64,000 bases of DNA from contig NZ_CP173170.1 of the NCBI RefSeq assembly GCF_044788715.1, positions 2,170,001-2,234,000 of the forward strand, given 5' to 3'. Below the pieces are notes generated by a model. That model was not told the origin of the DNA and searched no databases. It saw only the letters and a list, made by a program, of their open reading frames with translations. Position 1 is the first letter of the stretch, and every line of letters starts with the position of its first letter. This document shows positions 16,501-23,885 of this stretch, in pieces. A program made the position numbers and the translations under genes. The DNA is from Methylotuvimicrobium sp018830325. Lineage in GTDB: Bacteria > Pseudomonadota > Gammaproteobacteria > Methylococcales > Methylomonadaceae.

Positions 16501-16521
16501 TCTGCTACGGATTTTAAAAAC

Positions 16522-16737
16522 ATGATGAAACAATTTGATGTAGTTATTGAAAAAGACTCCGAAGGCTATTTTGTAGCCTCTGTTCCTGCTTTAAAAGGCT
16601 GCCATACACAAGCTAAGTCTCTGGATATGCTTATGGAGCGTATTCGCGAGGCTATTGAGCTGTGTTTGGAAGTTCAGGGCGAAATACCGGAACCACTGGA
16701 TTTTATTGGTGTTCAAAGAGTTTCCGTTGCTGCATGA
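16522..16737 (+). CDS. hicB: HicB-family antitoxin (1)
   Basis: 71 residues of the HicB partial RNase H fold: EKDSEGYFVASVPALKGCHTQA, then a helix IREAIELCLE. Overlaps hicA by ATGA, antitoxin first. Confidence 0.88.
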   Translation: MMKQFDVVIEKDSEGYFVASVPALKGCHTQAKSLDMLMERIREAIELCLEVQGEIPEPLDFIGVQRVSVAA

Positions 16738-16958
16738 CATCTTTTCCAAGTGTGACAGGTAAAGATTTATTGCTTGCTTTGAAAAAAGCGGGCTTTTCCC
16801 TTGTTCGTGTGAAGGGCAGTCATCATTTTGTGCAACATCCTGATGGGCGTTCAACAGTTGTCCCTATTCATGCAGGCGAAACAATCGGACCTGGATTAAT
16901 AAGTAAAATACTCCGTGATTGTGAATTAAGCCGCGAGCAGTTACAAAAACTCTTATGA
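16734..16958 (+). CDS. hicA: HicA-family mRNA-interferase toxin (1)
   Basis: 74 residues with a dsRBD-like fold; the motif KGSHHFVQHPDGR carries the catalytic His (residue 30 or 31). ATG 16734 overlaps the hicB stop. Intact, in contrast to the second hicA at 22726. Confidence 0.9.
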   Translation: MTSFPSVTGKDLLLALKKAGFSLVRVKGSHHFVQHPDGRSTVVPIHAGETIGPGLISKILRDCELSREQLQKLL

Positions 16959-16971
16959 TTACCAAATATTT

Positions 16972-17031
16972 GCCTAACCCAACGCTCCAGCGGACTCTGC
17001 TAACGCTCCGCAGCTGAGCACTACGTTATGT
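16972..17031 (+). other. attC: attC site
   Basis: R'' GCCTAAC, arm GCTCCAGC and GCTGAGC, R' GTTATGT. 60 bp; close relative of the sites at 19030 and 22942. Confidence 0.82.
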
Positions 17032-17047
17032 TGAATAAGGAGTTCCA

Positions 17048-17893
17048 ATGCCAGAACCAATTACGACAGTAGGACTTGGAGCTATAGCTGCCTACTTGGG
17101 TAAGGATGGATTAGCAAAACTTCTTGGCCCTACTGCCGAATATCTAGGTGGTGAGCTTCAAGAATTTACGAAAAAGAGAATCGAAAATGTTGGTAAAATC
17201 TTCAGTAATGCCGAAACAAAGTTGGGGAAAGATATTGACAAACCTGGGCACGTGCCTCCAAAGGTATTAAAGACCATTGTCAACGAAGGATCATACTGTG
17301 AAGATGATATCGCCGTAGAATATTTTGGTGGAATATTGGCATCATCAAGAACCGAACTGGGAAGAGACGACAGAGGTGCAAGAATTGCTAAAATACTCGA
17401 TGGGCTATCAACATATCAGATAAGAACTCACTATCTTATCTATACATACATCAGAAAGTTATTCCATGATTCCGAATATCTCTTTAATCAAGAAGATCGG
17501 CCGAAAATGGAAATATTCATCCCTTTTGATTCCTATTTTGCCACAATGCAGTTTGATGAAAACGAAATGAAGCAGGTCGTTGCGTTACTCAACCACTCAT
17601 TCTTTGGGTTAAACACAGAAGACCTAATAGAAACATTTCATTATGGCCCCGAAGAACACATTAAGAAGAGTTGCTCAGATGCAGTAGGTGGTGGAATCAT
17701 TGTTCAGCCAAGTGCTTTTGGTGCAGAAATGTATTTATGGGGTTATGGCGAAGGCAACCAGGATCTTTCCTTTATTCTCAATGACGGGGCATTCACAGAT
17801 CTTCAAGATATGCCACTAGTCTTGAAAAATGTCATTTCATCAAGCAAAAAACATAACAAGAAAATTCAGCCGACCGCTGATAGCGGCGGCTGA
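17048..17893 (+). CDS. DUF4393 (Abi-alpha-like) cassette protein
   Basis: 281 residues. N-terminal glycine-rich amphipathic start (VGLGAIAAYLGKDGLAKLLGPTAEYLG), then KVLKTIVNEGSYCEDDIAVEYFGGILASSR and GLSTYQIRTHYLIYTYIR, typical of DUF4393, which includes abortive-infection proteins named Abi-alpha. Last residues are read from inside the attC. Defence role is family-level inference. Confidence 0.75.
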   Translation: MPEPITTVGLGAIAAYLGKDGLAKLLGPTAEYLGGELQEFTKKRIENVGKIFSNAETKLGKDIDKPGHVPPKVLKTIVNEGSYCEDDIAVEYFGGILASSRTELGRDDRGARIAKILDGLSTYQIRTHYLIYTYIRKLFHDSEYLFNQEDRPKMEIFIPFDSYFATMQFDENEMKQVVALLNHSFFGLNTEDLIETFHYGPEEHIKKSCSDAVGGGIIVQPSAFGAEMYLWGYGEGNQDLSFILNDGAFTDLQDMPLVLKNVISSSKKHNKKIQPTADSGG

Positions 17894-17900
17894 TTTTAGC
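17851..17900 (+). other. attC: attC site, right end displaced by 126-bp unit
   Basis: ACATAAC, arms AAATTCAGCCG and CGGCTGATTT, then TTAGCG, at which copy 2 of the 126-bp unit begins. Confidence 0.62.
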
Positions 17901-18026
17901 GATGGCTCCGCTTCGCGGAGCCATCGGGTCAGATAAGGAGCTTGAGCATGTCAAAACGACATACAGTATCAAACGCAACGCCATCAATCAGTTCAAGCAG
18001 GCGCTTGGGCGCTCCTTATCTGACCC
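17901..18026 (+). repeat. attC-associated 126-bp hairpin unit, copy 2
   Basis: Same hairpin and 17-bp inverted repeat as copy 1, differing at two positions in the loop. Followed by GTTATGC. The mini-ORF (17948-18040) gains three residues. The second frame stays open into the DUF4917 gene, so an ATG at 17902 should not be used as its start. Confidence 0.88.
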
Positions 18027-18057
18027 GTTATGCCTGTTAACCAAATGTGAGGTGGAT

Positions 18058-19035
18058 GTGATCACGTTCGAGGAAGCAATGGATACCGTAGAGGATGGCG
18101 CCAAGCCTTCGATTCTGCTTGGCAATGGATTCTCTCGTGCATGGAGTAACGACATCTTCAACTATGCCAATCTTCTTGATGCCGCAGATTTCGATGATCG
18201 TAATAATGAATTACGTGATTTGTTTGATCGTTGTGGTACTTACGACTTTGAGGCCGTAATGAGGGCCTTGGTATCAGCAAAAACCGTATTGGAGTCATAT
18301 GGCGGTAACGATATTTTGATTCAAACGATTGAACGTGACCAACAGCTCCTTAAGGATGCATTGATAACCGCCATTTCAAACACGCACCCAAACAGACCGA
18401 ATGAAGTAACGACTGATCAATTCACAGCTGCGCGAAGGTACCTTTCGCGTTTTGATCAGATTTTCACAGTAAACTATGACCTCCTTTTTTATTGGGCGAG
18501 GAACATGGATGACTTGCCTCCAGACAATTACTCAACCGATGATGGTTTTAGAGCTGGATGTAAGTGGCGGGGCCACGGCACCAATCAGGAAGCCCACTTT
18601 TTGCACGGCGGCCTCCACATTTTTGATAGAGGGTCAAATATTGAAAAGCATGCATTCTCAGAAACAGGGACAAGCATTGTTGACCTAGTGAGAAACAACC
18701 TGGCTAGAGGCAGGTTCCCACTGTTCGTCTCGGAACCAACGTCTGACAAGAAAAAGGCACGTATCGAGCATAACCCTTATTTGGATTATTGCTTCCGTGC
18801 TTTACGTAATGTCAGTGGTACGTTTTTCATCCAAGGGCATTCGATCGACGAGAATGACAAACATATATTTGATCAGCTTAAGAAAAGTCGAGTTGAGAAG
18901 TTCTTCGTCAGCATCTTCGGTGATGAGAACAGCGAAGATAATACTCGTATAAAAGCAAATGCCAGAGCATATCTGGAATCAGGAATTTCCGAAGTTGAAT
19001 TTTTTGATGCACAGTCTGCTGATATTTGGGCATAA
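18058..19035 (+). CDS. DUF4917 (SIR2-like) cassette protein
   Basis: 325 residues from GTG 18058, which has GAGG five bases upstream and gives the family start (ITFEEAMD). LLGNGFSRAW (GNGFS ~22-26), FTVNYDLLFYW (NYD ~139-141) and a late FIQGHSIDENDK follow the order of nucleotide-binding motifs in SIR2-like folds. SIR2-like proteins act as NAD-depleting phage-defence effectors; whether this one does is untested inference. Confidence 0.75.
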   Translation: MITFEEAMDTVEDGAKPSILLGNGFSRAWSNDIFNYANLLDAADFDDRNNELRDLFDRCGTYDFEAVMRALVSAKTVLESYGGNDILIQTIERDQQLLKDALITAISNTHPNRPNEVTTDQFTAARRYLSRFDQIFTVNYDLLFYWARNMDDLPPDNYSTDDGFRAGCKWRGHGTNQEAHFLHGGLHIFDRGSNIEKHAFSETGTSIVDLVRNNLARGRFPLFVSEPTSDKKKARIEHNPYLDYCFRALRNVSGTFFIQGHSIDENDKHIFDQLKKSRVEKFFVSIFGDENSEDNTRIKANARAYLESGISEVEFFDAQSADIWA

Positions 19036-19098
19036 CACGGCGCTCCAGCCGACGTCAGGCCGCGCTGCGGCCTTCCTTGGCTGAGCTCGGCGTTAGGT
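19030..19098 (+). other. attC: attC site
   Basis: GCATAAC ... GCGCTCCAGCCGA ... GGCTGAGC ... GTTAGGT, 69 bp, with a central CCGCGCTGCGG hairpin. Confidence 0.82.
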
Positions 19099-19154
19099 GT
19101 TTGCTATCGCGTATAGCCAATGTAATTCTTTTACACAACTTAGGAGAAAACTAA

Positions 19155-20054
19155 ATGGGATGGTGGTCTGGTGTCTGGGAAGGAGTTAAGCGATTTGGTA
19201 GCACTGTGGCTAAAATTGCTCATAAAGCGTGGGAATTTGCCACCGGCCCAAGTGCTAAAAGTGCTTATGATGATCTGGAAAAAGTTCTAGAAAAATATAA
19301 CAAAGTTAAAACCCATGTTTCAGGCTCCGATGATACCCCTGATTTCTTCGGGGGACTTTCCGTTGGTCAAGTTGACAAAAAACTTGACGATTACGAAAGA
19401 AAACTGGCAACCCAGCAAAATGAACTTACACATGCCAGGAAATATATGGCCGTTCAAACTGAATTTTCTAGGTTGCGGGTATCGGCCGAACTAATTGATC
19501 GAAGCATGGCGAACATAAAAATACACGCATCTAGTTTATCAACCCACTTTCAAAATATACGTAACATCAATGGACTTAATGATGATGTTAACGCTCTACG
19601 CGGTGGCTTAAAGTTACTTATGAAAACCTTTAACCACAACATGAATGTCCTTGGGGCGCAATCAGAAGATTCAAAGCTTATAAAAATCGAAGGGGTTGAC
19701 GTCGACCTCAAAGAAGGTGCGGTATCAATGCTAGCAGCTTTTGACGCGTTTGATCGGACACGGCAACTTCTTTCTGAGGAGATTGTTGAGCTTTCAAATC
19801 TAGCAAAAAGTCACACTGCTGAGCTAGAAAATTTAAAAGTAAACGCCGGTACACTTGATGGTGAAGTTGGGGTGCAGGTAATTAACTTTATAGATTCAAG
19901 AATCAAACCGATCATATCACGAGCGGAAAAAGCAAGTTATCTGCTTCAAGGTGAACTTAAAAATCTTCCTTCAGCGTCTCGTGACGAAAATGGCAGATTG
20001 ATTTTTGAAAATGGGAAATTAAAAATTGATAACGAACCTTTTGAACAAATTTAA
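19155..20054 (+). CDS. Coiled-coil cassette protein of unknown function
   Basis: 299 residues. Starts with a Trp/Gly-rich amphipathic segment (GWWSGVWEGVKRFGSTVAK), then long heptad-rich helices (KKLDDYERKLATQQNELTHARK; LLSEEIVELSNLAKSHTAELENL). GGAG upstream. No domain recognised; the N-terminus could bind membrane. Ends at the next attC. Confidence 0.7.
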   Translation: MGWWSGVWEGVKRFGSTVAKIAHKAWEFATGPSAKSAYDDLEKVLEKYNKVKTHVSGSDDTPDFFGGLSVGQVDKKLDDYERKLATQQNELTHARKYMAVQTEFSRLRVSAELIDRSMANIKIHASSLSTHFQNIRNINGLNDDVNALRGGLKLLMKTFNHNMNVLGAQSEDSKLIKIEGVDVDLKEGAVSMLAAFDAFDRTRQLLSEEIVELSNLAKSHTAELENLKVNAGTLDGEVGVQVINFIDSRIKPIISRAEKASYLLQGELKNLPSASRDENGRLIFENGKLKIDNEPFEQI

Positions 20055-20059
20055 TCGCC

Positions 20060-20116
20060 ACCTAACATGGCGCTCAAAGGGACGCTCCGCTTCGCTGCGC
20101 GCCCCCTTAGCTTGTC
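20060..20116 (+). other. attC: attC site, right end displaced by 126-bp unit
   Basis: ACCTAAC, arms CAAAGGGACGC and GCGCGCCCCCTT, then CTTGTCG, where copy 3 of the unit begins. Confidence 0.65.
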
Positions 20117-20242
20117 GATGGCTCCGCGAAGCGGAGCCATCGGGTCAGATAAGGAGCTTGAGCATGTCAAAACGACATACAGTATCAAACGCAACGCCAT
20201 CAATCAGATCAAGCAGGCGCTTGGGCGCTCCTTATCTGACCC
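20117..20242 (+). repeat. attC-associated 126-bp hairpin unit, copy 3
   Basis: Same unit, but the hairpin loop is GAA instead of TTC: the 25-bp palindrome is the exact reverse complement of copies 1 and 2, while the rest keeps its orientation. Followed by GTTAGGG. Mini-ORF 20164-20247. Confidence 0.88.
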
Positions 20243-20243
20243 G

Positions 20244-20516
20244 TTAGGGCTGATCGTAGTGACCACCAATAGCGAAGATATAAATGGACTTTTCGTCGAA
20301 CCTATATATCAAACGATCTTTCTGTGATATCCGCTTGGACCAGAGGCCAGAGAGGCTGTGCTTTAGTGGTTCAGGTTTCCCTAAACCTGAAGTAGGTTCG
20401 TTTGAACGCAGCATTTCCTTGAGTAATTTACACAAAGCCTTGTGCAATTGTTTGTCCTTTTCGCGCATAGTTTCATACGCTTCCCAGGTGTTGCCTTCAA
20501 ATACCAGTGATCTCAT
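20244..20516 (-). CDS. yoeB: YoeB-family toxin
   Basis: 90 residues; FEGNTWEAYE, LLKEMLRSNEPTSGLGKPEPLKHSLSG split over the family's ribosome-binding and catalytic region, ending GGHYDQP. Ribosome-dependent mRNA interferase. Overlaps yefM by 20 nt. The pair runs against the array and uses its own promoter. Confidence 0.93.
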   Translation of the reverse strand: MRSLVFEGNTWEAYETMREKDKQLHKALCKLLKEMLRSNEPTSGLGKPEPLKHSLSGLWSKRISQKDRLIYRFDEKSIYIFAIGGHYDQP

Positions 20517-20769
20517 TCATCTGCTCTTCAGTCGGTATGTAGCCTTTACCACGGTTGTGGGTTTCAAGAGAGTGGGCAATCTGTTGCATGAGGCTCTGGC
20601 TTTGGAGAACATGAAGCGTTTCCTGCTCTCGCTCCCAGTCGTCGGCGCTCATCACAACAAAAGCCTCTCCGGCTCGTCGAGTTACCTTGAGCGGTTCATG
20701 CCTGCTAACTACTTGATCTACAACGCTCTTAAGGTTGTCTCTAAATTTGTTTACACTGATTGTATCCAT
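20497..20769 (-). CDS. yefM: YefM/Phd-family antitoxin
   Basis: 90 residues; N-terminal DNA-binding SVNKFRDNLKSVVDQV, central VTRRAGEAFVVMSADDW, C-terminal toxin-binding tail. Neutralises YoeB and autoregulates, probably via the palindrome at 20783-20801. Confidence 0.93.
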   Translation of the reverse strand: MDTISVNKFRDNLKSVVDQVVSRHEPLKVTRRAGEAFVVMSADDWEREQETLHVLQSQSLMQQIAHSLETHNRGKGYIPTEEQMNEITGI

Positions 20770-20782
20770 AACGGCACCTTAA

Positions 20783-20801
20783 TGTACGGAGTTTCCGTAC
20801 A
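20783..20801 (-). promoter_or_regulatory. Probable yefM-yoeB operator
   Basis: Perfect 8-3-8 palindrome TGTACGGA-GTT-TCCGTACA just upstream of yefM; YefM operators are short palindromes with a TGTACA-like core. Confidence 0.6.
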
Positions 20802-20815
20802 AGTATACGTCAAGT

Positions 20816-20900
20816 GCCCTAACAAGGCCAAGCACAGCGACAGCTTTTTCGTTGCGGCTTCGCCTTCACTTCAAAGCTGCGCGTGTTGGCAGCGTTAGCC
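20816..20900 (+). other. attC: attC site
   Basis: CCCTAAC, arms CAGCGACAGCTTT and AAAGCTGCGCGTG, R' GTTAGCC. 85 bp. Confidence 0.8.
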
Positions 20901-20922
20901 ATCAAAACCAGAAGGAGGACAT

Positions 20923-21240
20923 ATGCAGCCTGATGAATTGGAGTACGTGGGTTTTTGGCCACGAGTTGGAACTTCGATAATTGATACCCTTTTGGTTGGA
21001 GTAATTATTTGGCCAGTCCTTACGGCGTTTTATGGTGACGCTTACTGGTCAAGCGAGCAATTTGTTCAAGGGCCTATGGATTTCATATTGTCTTGGGTCT
21101 TTCCTGCGGTTGCCGTGATTCTTTTCTGGGTAGCAAAACAAGCAACACCGGGCAAAATGGCTGTCTCAGCAAGAATTGTTGATGCAAAGACCGGCAGTGC
21201 TCCAACTACTGGCCAGTGTGTCGGGCGCTATTTAAGGTGC
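20923..21240 (+). pseudogene. RDD-family membrane protein, truncated
   Basis: Begins with a good GGAGG and MQPDELEYVGFWPRVGTSIIDTLL, two membrane helices, and the family KQATPGKMAVSARIVDAKTG motif. After GRYLR the frame enters an IS91-like fragment, so the last helix is lost. Confidence 0.75.
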
Positions 21241-21538
21241 GTTGCTGTTGCCAGGCCAGCACTCTGAACTCCTTCGGCAGGGTAAAGGTGATAAGGAAAT
21301 ACTCGGCCGGCACCTGTTTTTTCAGTTGCCGCTCCAGCCATTGTTGGCTCTGATAGACAGGAGTCTGAATGCAGCGTAGACCAGGGATGGTCGAGAGCTG
21401 CCTTGCTGTTGGCAATGCGGACAATGACGATGACCGCAGGAGTGCGGGATGAAGTCTTGGTGAACGCAGTCCTCGCATTGCGCCTGCATCACGGGGCTGT
21501 GCGTAGTGCGGCACTGTTTCATGGCGGCCAGCGCGTTG
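21241..21538 (-). mobile_element. IS91-like transposase fragment, frameshifted
   Basis: Minus strand: CEDCVHQDFIPHSCGHRHCPHCQ in one frame (IS91 N-terminal zinc finger), then QWLERQLKKQVPAEYFLITF and LPKEFRVLAWQ in another. Only ~100 codons remain, with a frameshift. It replaces the end of the RDD gene and the start of the antitoxin gene to its right. Confidence 0.75.
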
Positions 21539-21676
21539 CTTCGTGATTGGTTTGTTGAATTCGACCAATCTCGGTGGGACAAGCAAATTGAAGCTGATTC
21601 AAATGCCGGAAAGCTGGATTTTCTTATTAACCCTGCGTTAGTTGAGCATCAAGCCGGAAAAACGAGAGACCTTTGA
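21539..21676 (+). pseudogene. Antitoxin remnant of a RelE/ParE-type pair
   Basis: In-frame tail (DWFVEFDQSRWDKQIEADSN ... EHQAGKTRDL) with no start, cut on the left by the IS91 fragment. It ends in TTGA overlap with the toxin. Confidence 0.55.
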
Positions 21677-21927
21677 AACATAAAGCGGCTTCCAGCTTCT
21701 GGATATGTTACGAAATACTTCCATTGGAAATTCGTGGGCTTGCAGACAAAAATTTCAATCTTCTTAAAGTAAATCGTTCCCATCCGTCTTTACAATTCAA
21801 GAAAGTCGGCAAAGTCGGGTCTGCTCGTGTTGTCTCACATTACCGAGCAGTTGCCGCACCTATTGAAGGTGGTTTGCTTTGGGTTTGGATTGGCACTCAT
21901 GCTGAATATGACAAGTTGCTTGCCTAA
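21673..21927 (+). CDS. RelE/ParE-like toxin
   Basis: 84 residues from TTG 21673. LLKVNRSHPSLQFKKVGKVGSARVVSHYRAVA and GGLLWVWIGTHAEYDKLL match small RelE/ParE-type cassette toxins. With its antitoxin truncated, survival implies that expression or activity is lost, or that another antitoxin covers it. Confidence 0.72.
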   Translation: MKHKAASSFWICYEILPLEIRGLADKNFNLLKVNRSHPSLQFKKVGKVGSARVVSHYRAVAAPIEGGLLWVWIGTHAEYDKLLA

Positions 21928-22042
21928 CGTCAGTCAAAGGGACGCGCCGGACGTGGGCACTTTTGAAGGTTAACGGTTTTTTCGAGTTAGCCGGTTTCGC
22001 TAATCCGCGTCACCCGACGCGCCCCTTACTTTTACGTTAAGC
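21922..22042 (+). other. attC: attC site (long)
   Basis: GCCTAAC, arms AAAGGGACGCGCCGG and CCGACGCGCCCCTT, R' GTTAAGC. 121 bp. Confidence 0.8.
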
Positions 22043-22065
22043 TTCAAATAGGGAACAGAAATTAA

Positions 22066-22445
22066 ATGACATACGATGTATTAGTTCTTGCATGCGAAAA
22101 GCTTAGTTATAGGGATAAACTGCGCCTTGCTCAGTTGTTTATACAGGCAGCAAGAAAGGAAGAAGAGAATGTAAACCCGCAAAATTGATCAGAATCAGAA
22201 GTTACTACAAAAAGATCCAAAATCATTACAACACAGGCGTTTGACGAAATTGACACCATAGGATACGTTGTTGAAAGGCCCTTTTAAAATTGAGACCGAG
22301 CAAGAAAAAGACGTTGGCCAATTCAATTAAGTCAATGTTTCAATTTCAGGGAGGCATTTCAGAGGCGGATATCGACGCAATTATCCATGAACTTGAAAAG
22401 CGTAAGGATATAAAAATTGAGCAAAATAGCGTCAGTTATTTATAA
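22066..22445 (+). pseudogene. Degenerate cassette gene, homologous to 16206-16500
   Basis: Start is intact (MTYDVLVLACEKLSYRDKLR) but TGA follows ENVNPQN, and further stops and shifts break the rest; the tail (NSIKSMFQFQGGI, then KIEQNSVSYL) matches the other copy. Together they define an ~130-140-residue protein of unknown function. Confidence 0.62.
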
Positions 22446-22526
22446 TCGAATTCACCTTGGCCATTGAGGTAAGTTTTTCTTGCCTTTAGGCTCTTCAATC
22501 CCCCGCATCATTAACGGAGAAAATCT

Positions 22527-22733
22527 ATGGAACTCTCAGCAGTTTTAACGCCATCCCCCGAAGGGGGGTATGTCGCCTTCAATCCGGAAACCGGCACAAC
22601 TACACAAGGGGAAACCGTTGAGGAAGCATTGACCAATTTGCGTGAGGCAACCGAGCTTTATCTTGAAGAATTTCCTCTTATCGTCGCGGGACGCCCTTTG
22701 CTGACCTCATTTCAAGTACCGGAACATGCCTAA
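22527..22733 (+). CDS. hicB: HicB-family antitoxin (2)
   Basis: 68 residues: LTPSPEGGYVAFNPETGTTTQGETVEEALTNLREA, the HicB signature. Overlaps hicA by 8 nt. Intact although its toxin carries a stop. Confidence 0.9.
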   Translation: MELSAVLTPSPEGGYVAFNPETGTTTQGETVEEALTNLREATELYLEEFPLIVAGRPLLTSFQVPEHA

Positions 22734-22947
22734 ACACCCGGTCGTGTCGGGAGCGGAGGTTGTAAGGGTTTTGCAGCGGTTGGGATTCGTGGTTGCACGG
22801 TAGCGTGGTAGCCATATGGTGATGCGGCGCGGCCCCTCGGGTTGCGTCGTGCCAAATCACGCCGAACTAAAAACTGGCACATTGAGCGGAGTTCTGAAAC
22901 AGGCTGGTATTTCAGTAGATGAATTCGTTGAGGCGCTACATGCTTAA
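22726..22947 (+). pseudogene. hicA: HicA-family toxin (2) with an in-frame TAG
   Basis: Reads MPKHPVVSGAEVVRVLQRLG, then ...VAR-TAG-RGSHMVMRRG. Codon 26 (22801-22803) is TAG where HicA proteins have Gln (ARQRGSH); a single C-to-T change explains it. The remainder to TAA 22945 is otherwise intact. Confidence 0.82.
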
Positions 22948-23001
22948 ACATGCGCTCCAGCCGATTCCGCTAACGCTACGCCGCTGAGCTTGGTGTTAGG
23001 T
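22942..23001 (+). other. attC: attC site
   Basis: CTTAAAC, GCGCTCCAGCCGA ... GCCGCTGAGC, R' GTTAGGT. 60 bp. Confidence 0.8.
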
Positions 23002-23047
23002 TTTTTCATATCCACTTCATTTAAAAAAAATTTCGTAAGGAATTCTA

Positions 23048-23340
23048 ATGTCTTTAAAAGTGTTAGGTGACATAAATGAAAATATACAGATCAAAATTAA
23101 TGAGACTAAATTAAAAACAAAACAAATTCAAAAAGAAGATCTGCAAAACGCATTAGATATGTTCCGACTGGACGATACCCTTCATCCGGAGAAGGTTTAG
23201 AAGCATTAATTACAAGACCATATGGCTATAATAATTGGAATGGCCCGTATGTGAAGGGATTGACAGCCGAATCTATTGATGATTTTTATTATGAAAATAA
23301 TGGCTCCTCTAGCAAGGATACGGTTTTAAGTATTAGGTAG
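23048..23340 (+). pseudogene. GspG-like pseudopilin fragment, frameshifted
   Basis: ATG 23048 opens 50 codons to ALDMFRLDD; a shift there leads to RYPSSGEGLEALITRP and NNWNGPYVKG, the conserved C-terminal core of GspG/type II secretion pseudopilins. No N-terminal pilin helix is present, so this was a cassette-borne globular domain. Confidence 0.55.
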
Positions 23341-23374
23341 AATTGAATAGTAGTTTTCGAGCAATTAATAGCTT

Positions 23375-23653
23375 ATGGAATTCGAGTGGGATCAAAATAA
23401 AGCAGAAAATAATCTGAAAAAGCATGGTGTAAGTTTTTCTGAAGCATCAACCGTTTTTGGTGACCCTTTGTAAATCACAATTGATGATCCTGACCATTCA
23501 GATGGGGAATATTGATTTCTTAGTATTGGTAAATCAGAACTGGGAAATCTTCTAGTGGTCTCGTATACTGAGAGGCGAGAAAATATTATTCGTATCATAA
23601 GCGCTAGGCAAGCGACAAATCATGAGCGAAAACATTATGAATACAACAACTGA
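23375..23653 (+). pseudogene. brnT: BrnT-family toxin with two nonsense codons
   Basis: MEFEWDQNKAENNLKKHGV ... FGDPL-TAA-ITIDDPDHSDGEY-TGA-FLSIGKSE ... ISARQATNHERKHYE. All BrnT motifs are present in one frame but are broken by TAA (23471-23473) and TGA. The RNase toxin is therefore inactive. Confidence 0.82.
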
Positions 23654-23870
23654 TGAAATGCGTACTGAATATGATTTTTCAAAAGGCGTGCGGGGCAAGC
23701 ATCATAAATCATATAGACAGGGTAGTAATGTAATTTTTTTAGATAAAGATGTGGCCAAGGTTTTTAAAGATTCTGAGTCGGTAAATCATGCCTTACGCTT
23801 GCTAATGGAAATTGCTGGGCAGGAAATAGGCAAAAACCTAACCAAAGGGTCAAGTTTCCCTTATCGTTAG
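23622..23870 (+). CDS. brnA: BrnA-family antitoxin
   Basis: 82 residues; MRTEYDFSKGVRGKHHKSY, VAKVFKDSESVNHALRLL ribbon-helix-helix end. Overlaps brnT. The last residues are read from the short attC. ATG 23637 is an alternative start. Confidence 0.82.
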   Translation: MSENIMNTTTDEMRTEYDFSKGVRGKHHKSYRQGSNVIFLDKDVAKVFKDSESVNHALRLLMEIAGQEIGKNLTKGSSFPYR

Positions 23871-23873
23871 ACA
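23837..23873 (+). other. attC: Minimal attC site (37 bp)
   Basis: ACCTAAC, AAGGG / CCCTT arms, GTTAGAC. Looks like the site at 14679 with its centre deleted. Confidence 0.72.
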
Positions 23874-23885
23874 GGCAGGCCATCA

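Noticed and set aside
17902..18057. Upstream start for the DUF4917 protein
   Set aside because: The frame runs through the 126-bp repeat and attC core by chance; the family N-terminus and a good ribosome-binding site are at GTG 18058.
13957..20249. Three direct repeats as a CRISPR array
   Set aside because: Copies are kilobases apart, with genes between them, and are internally palindromic; no regular spacers.
22801..22803. TAG in hicA as recoding (for example pyrrolysine)
   Set aside because: brnT nearby has TAA and TGA lesions too, and the codon equals a one-step mutation from CAG; decay is simpler.
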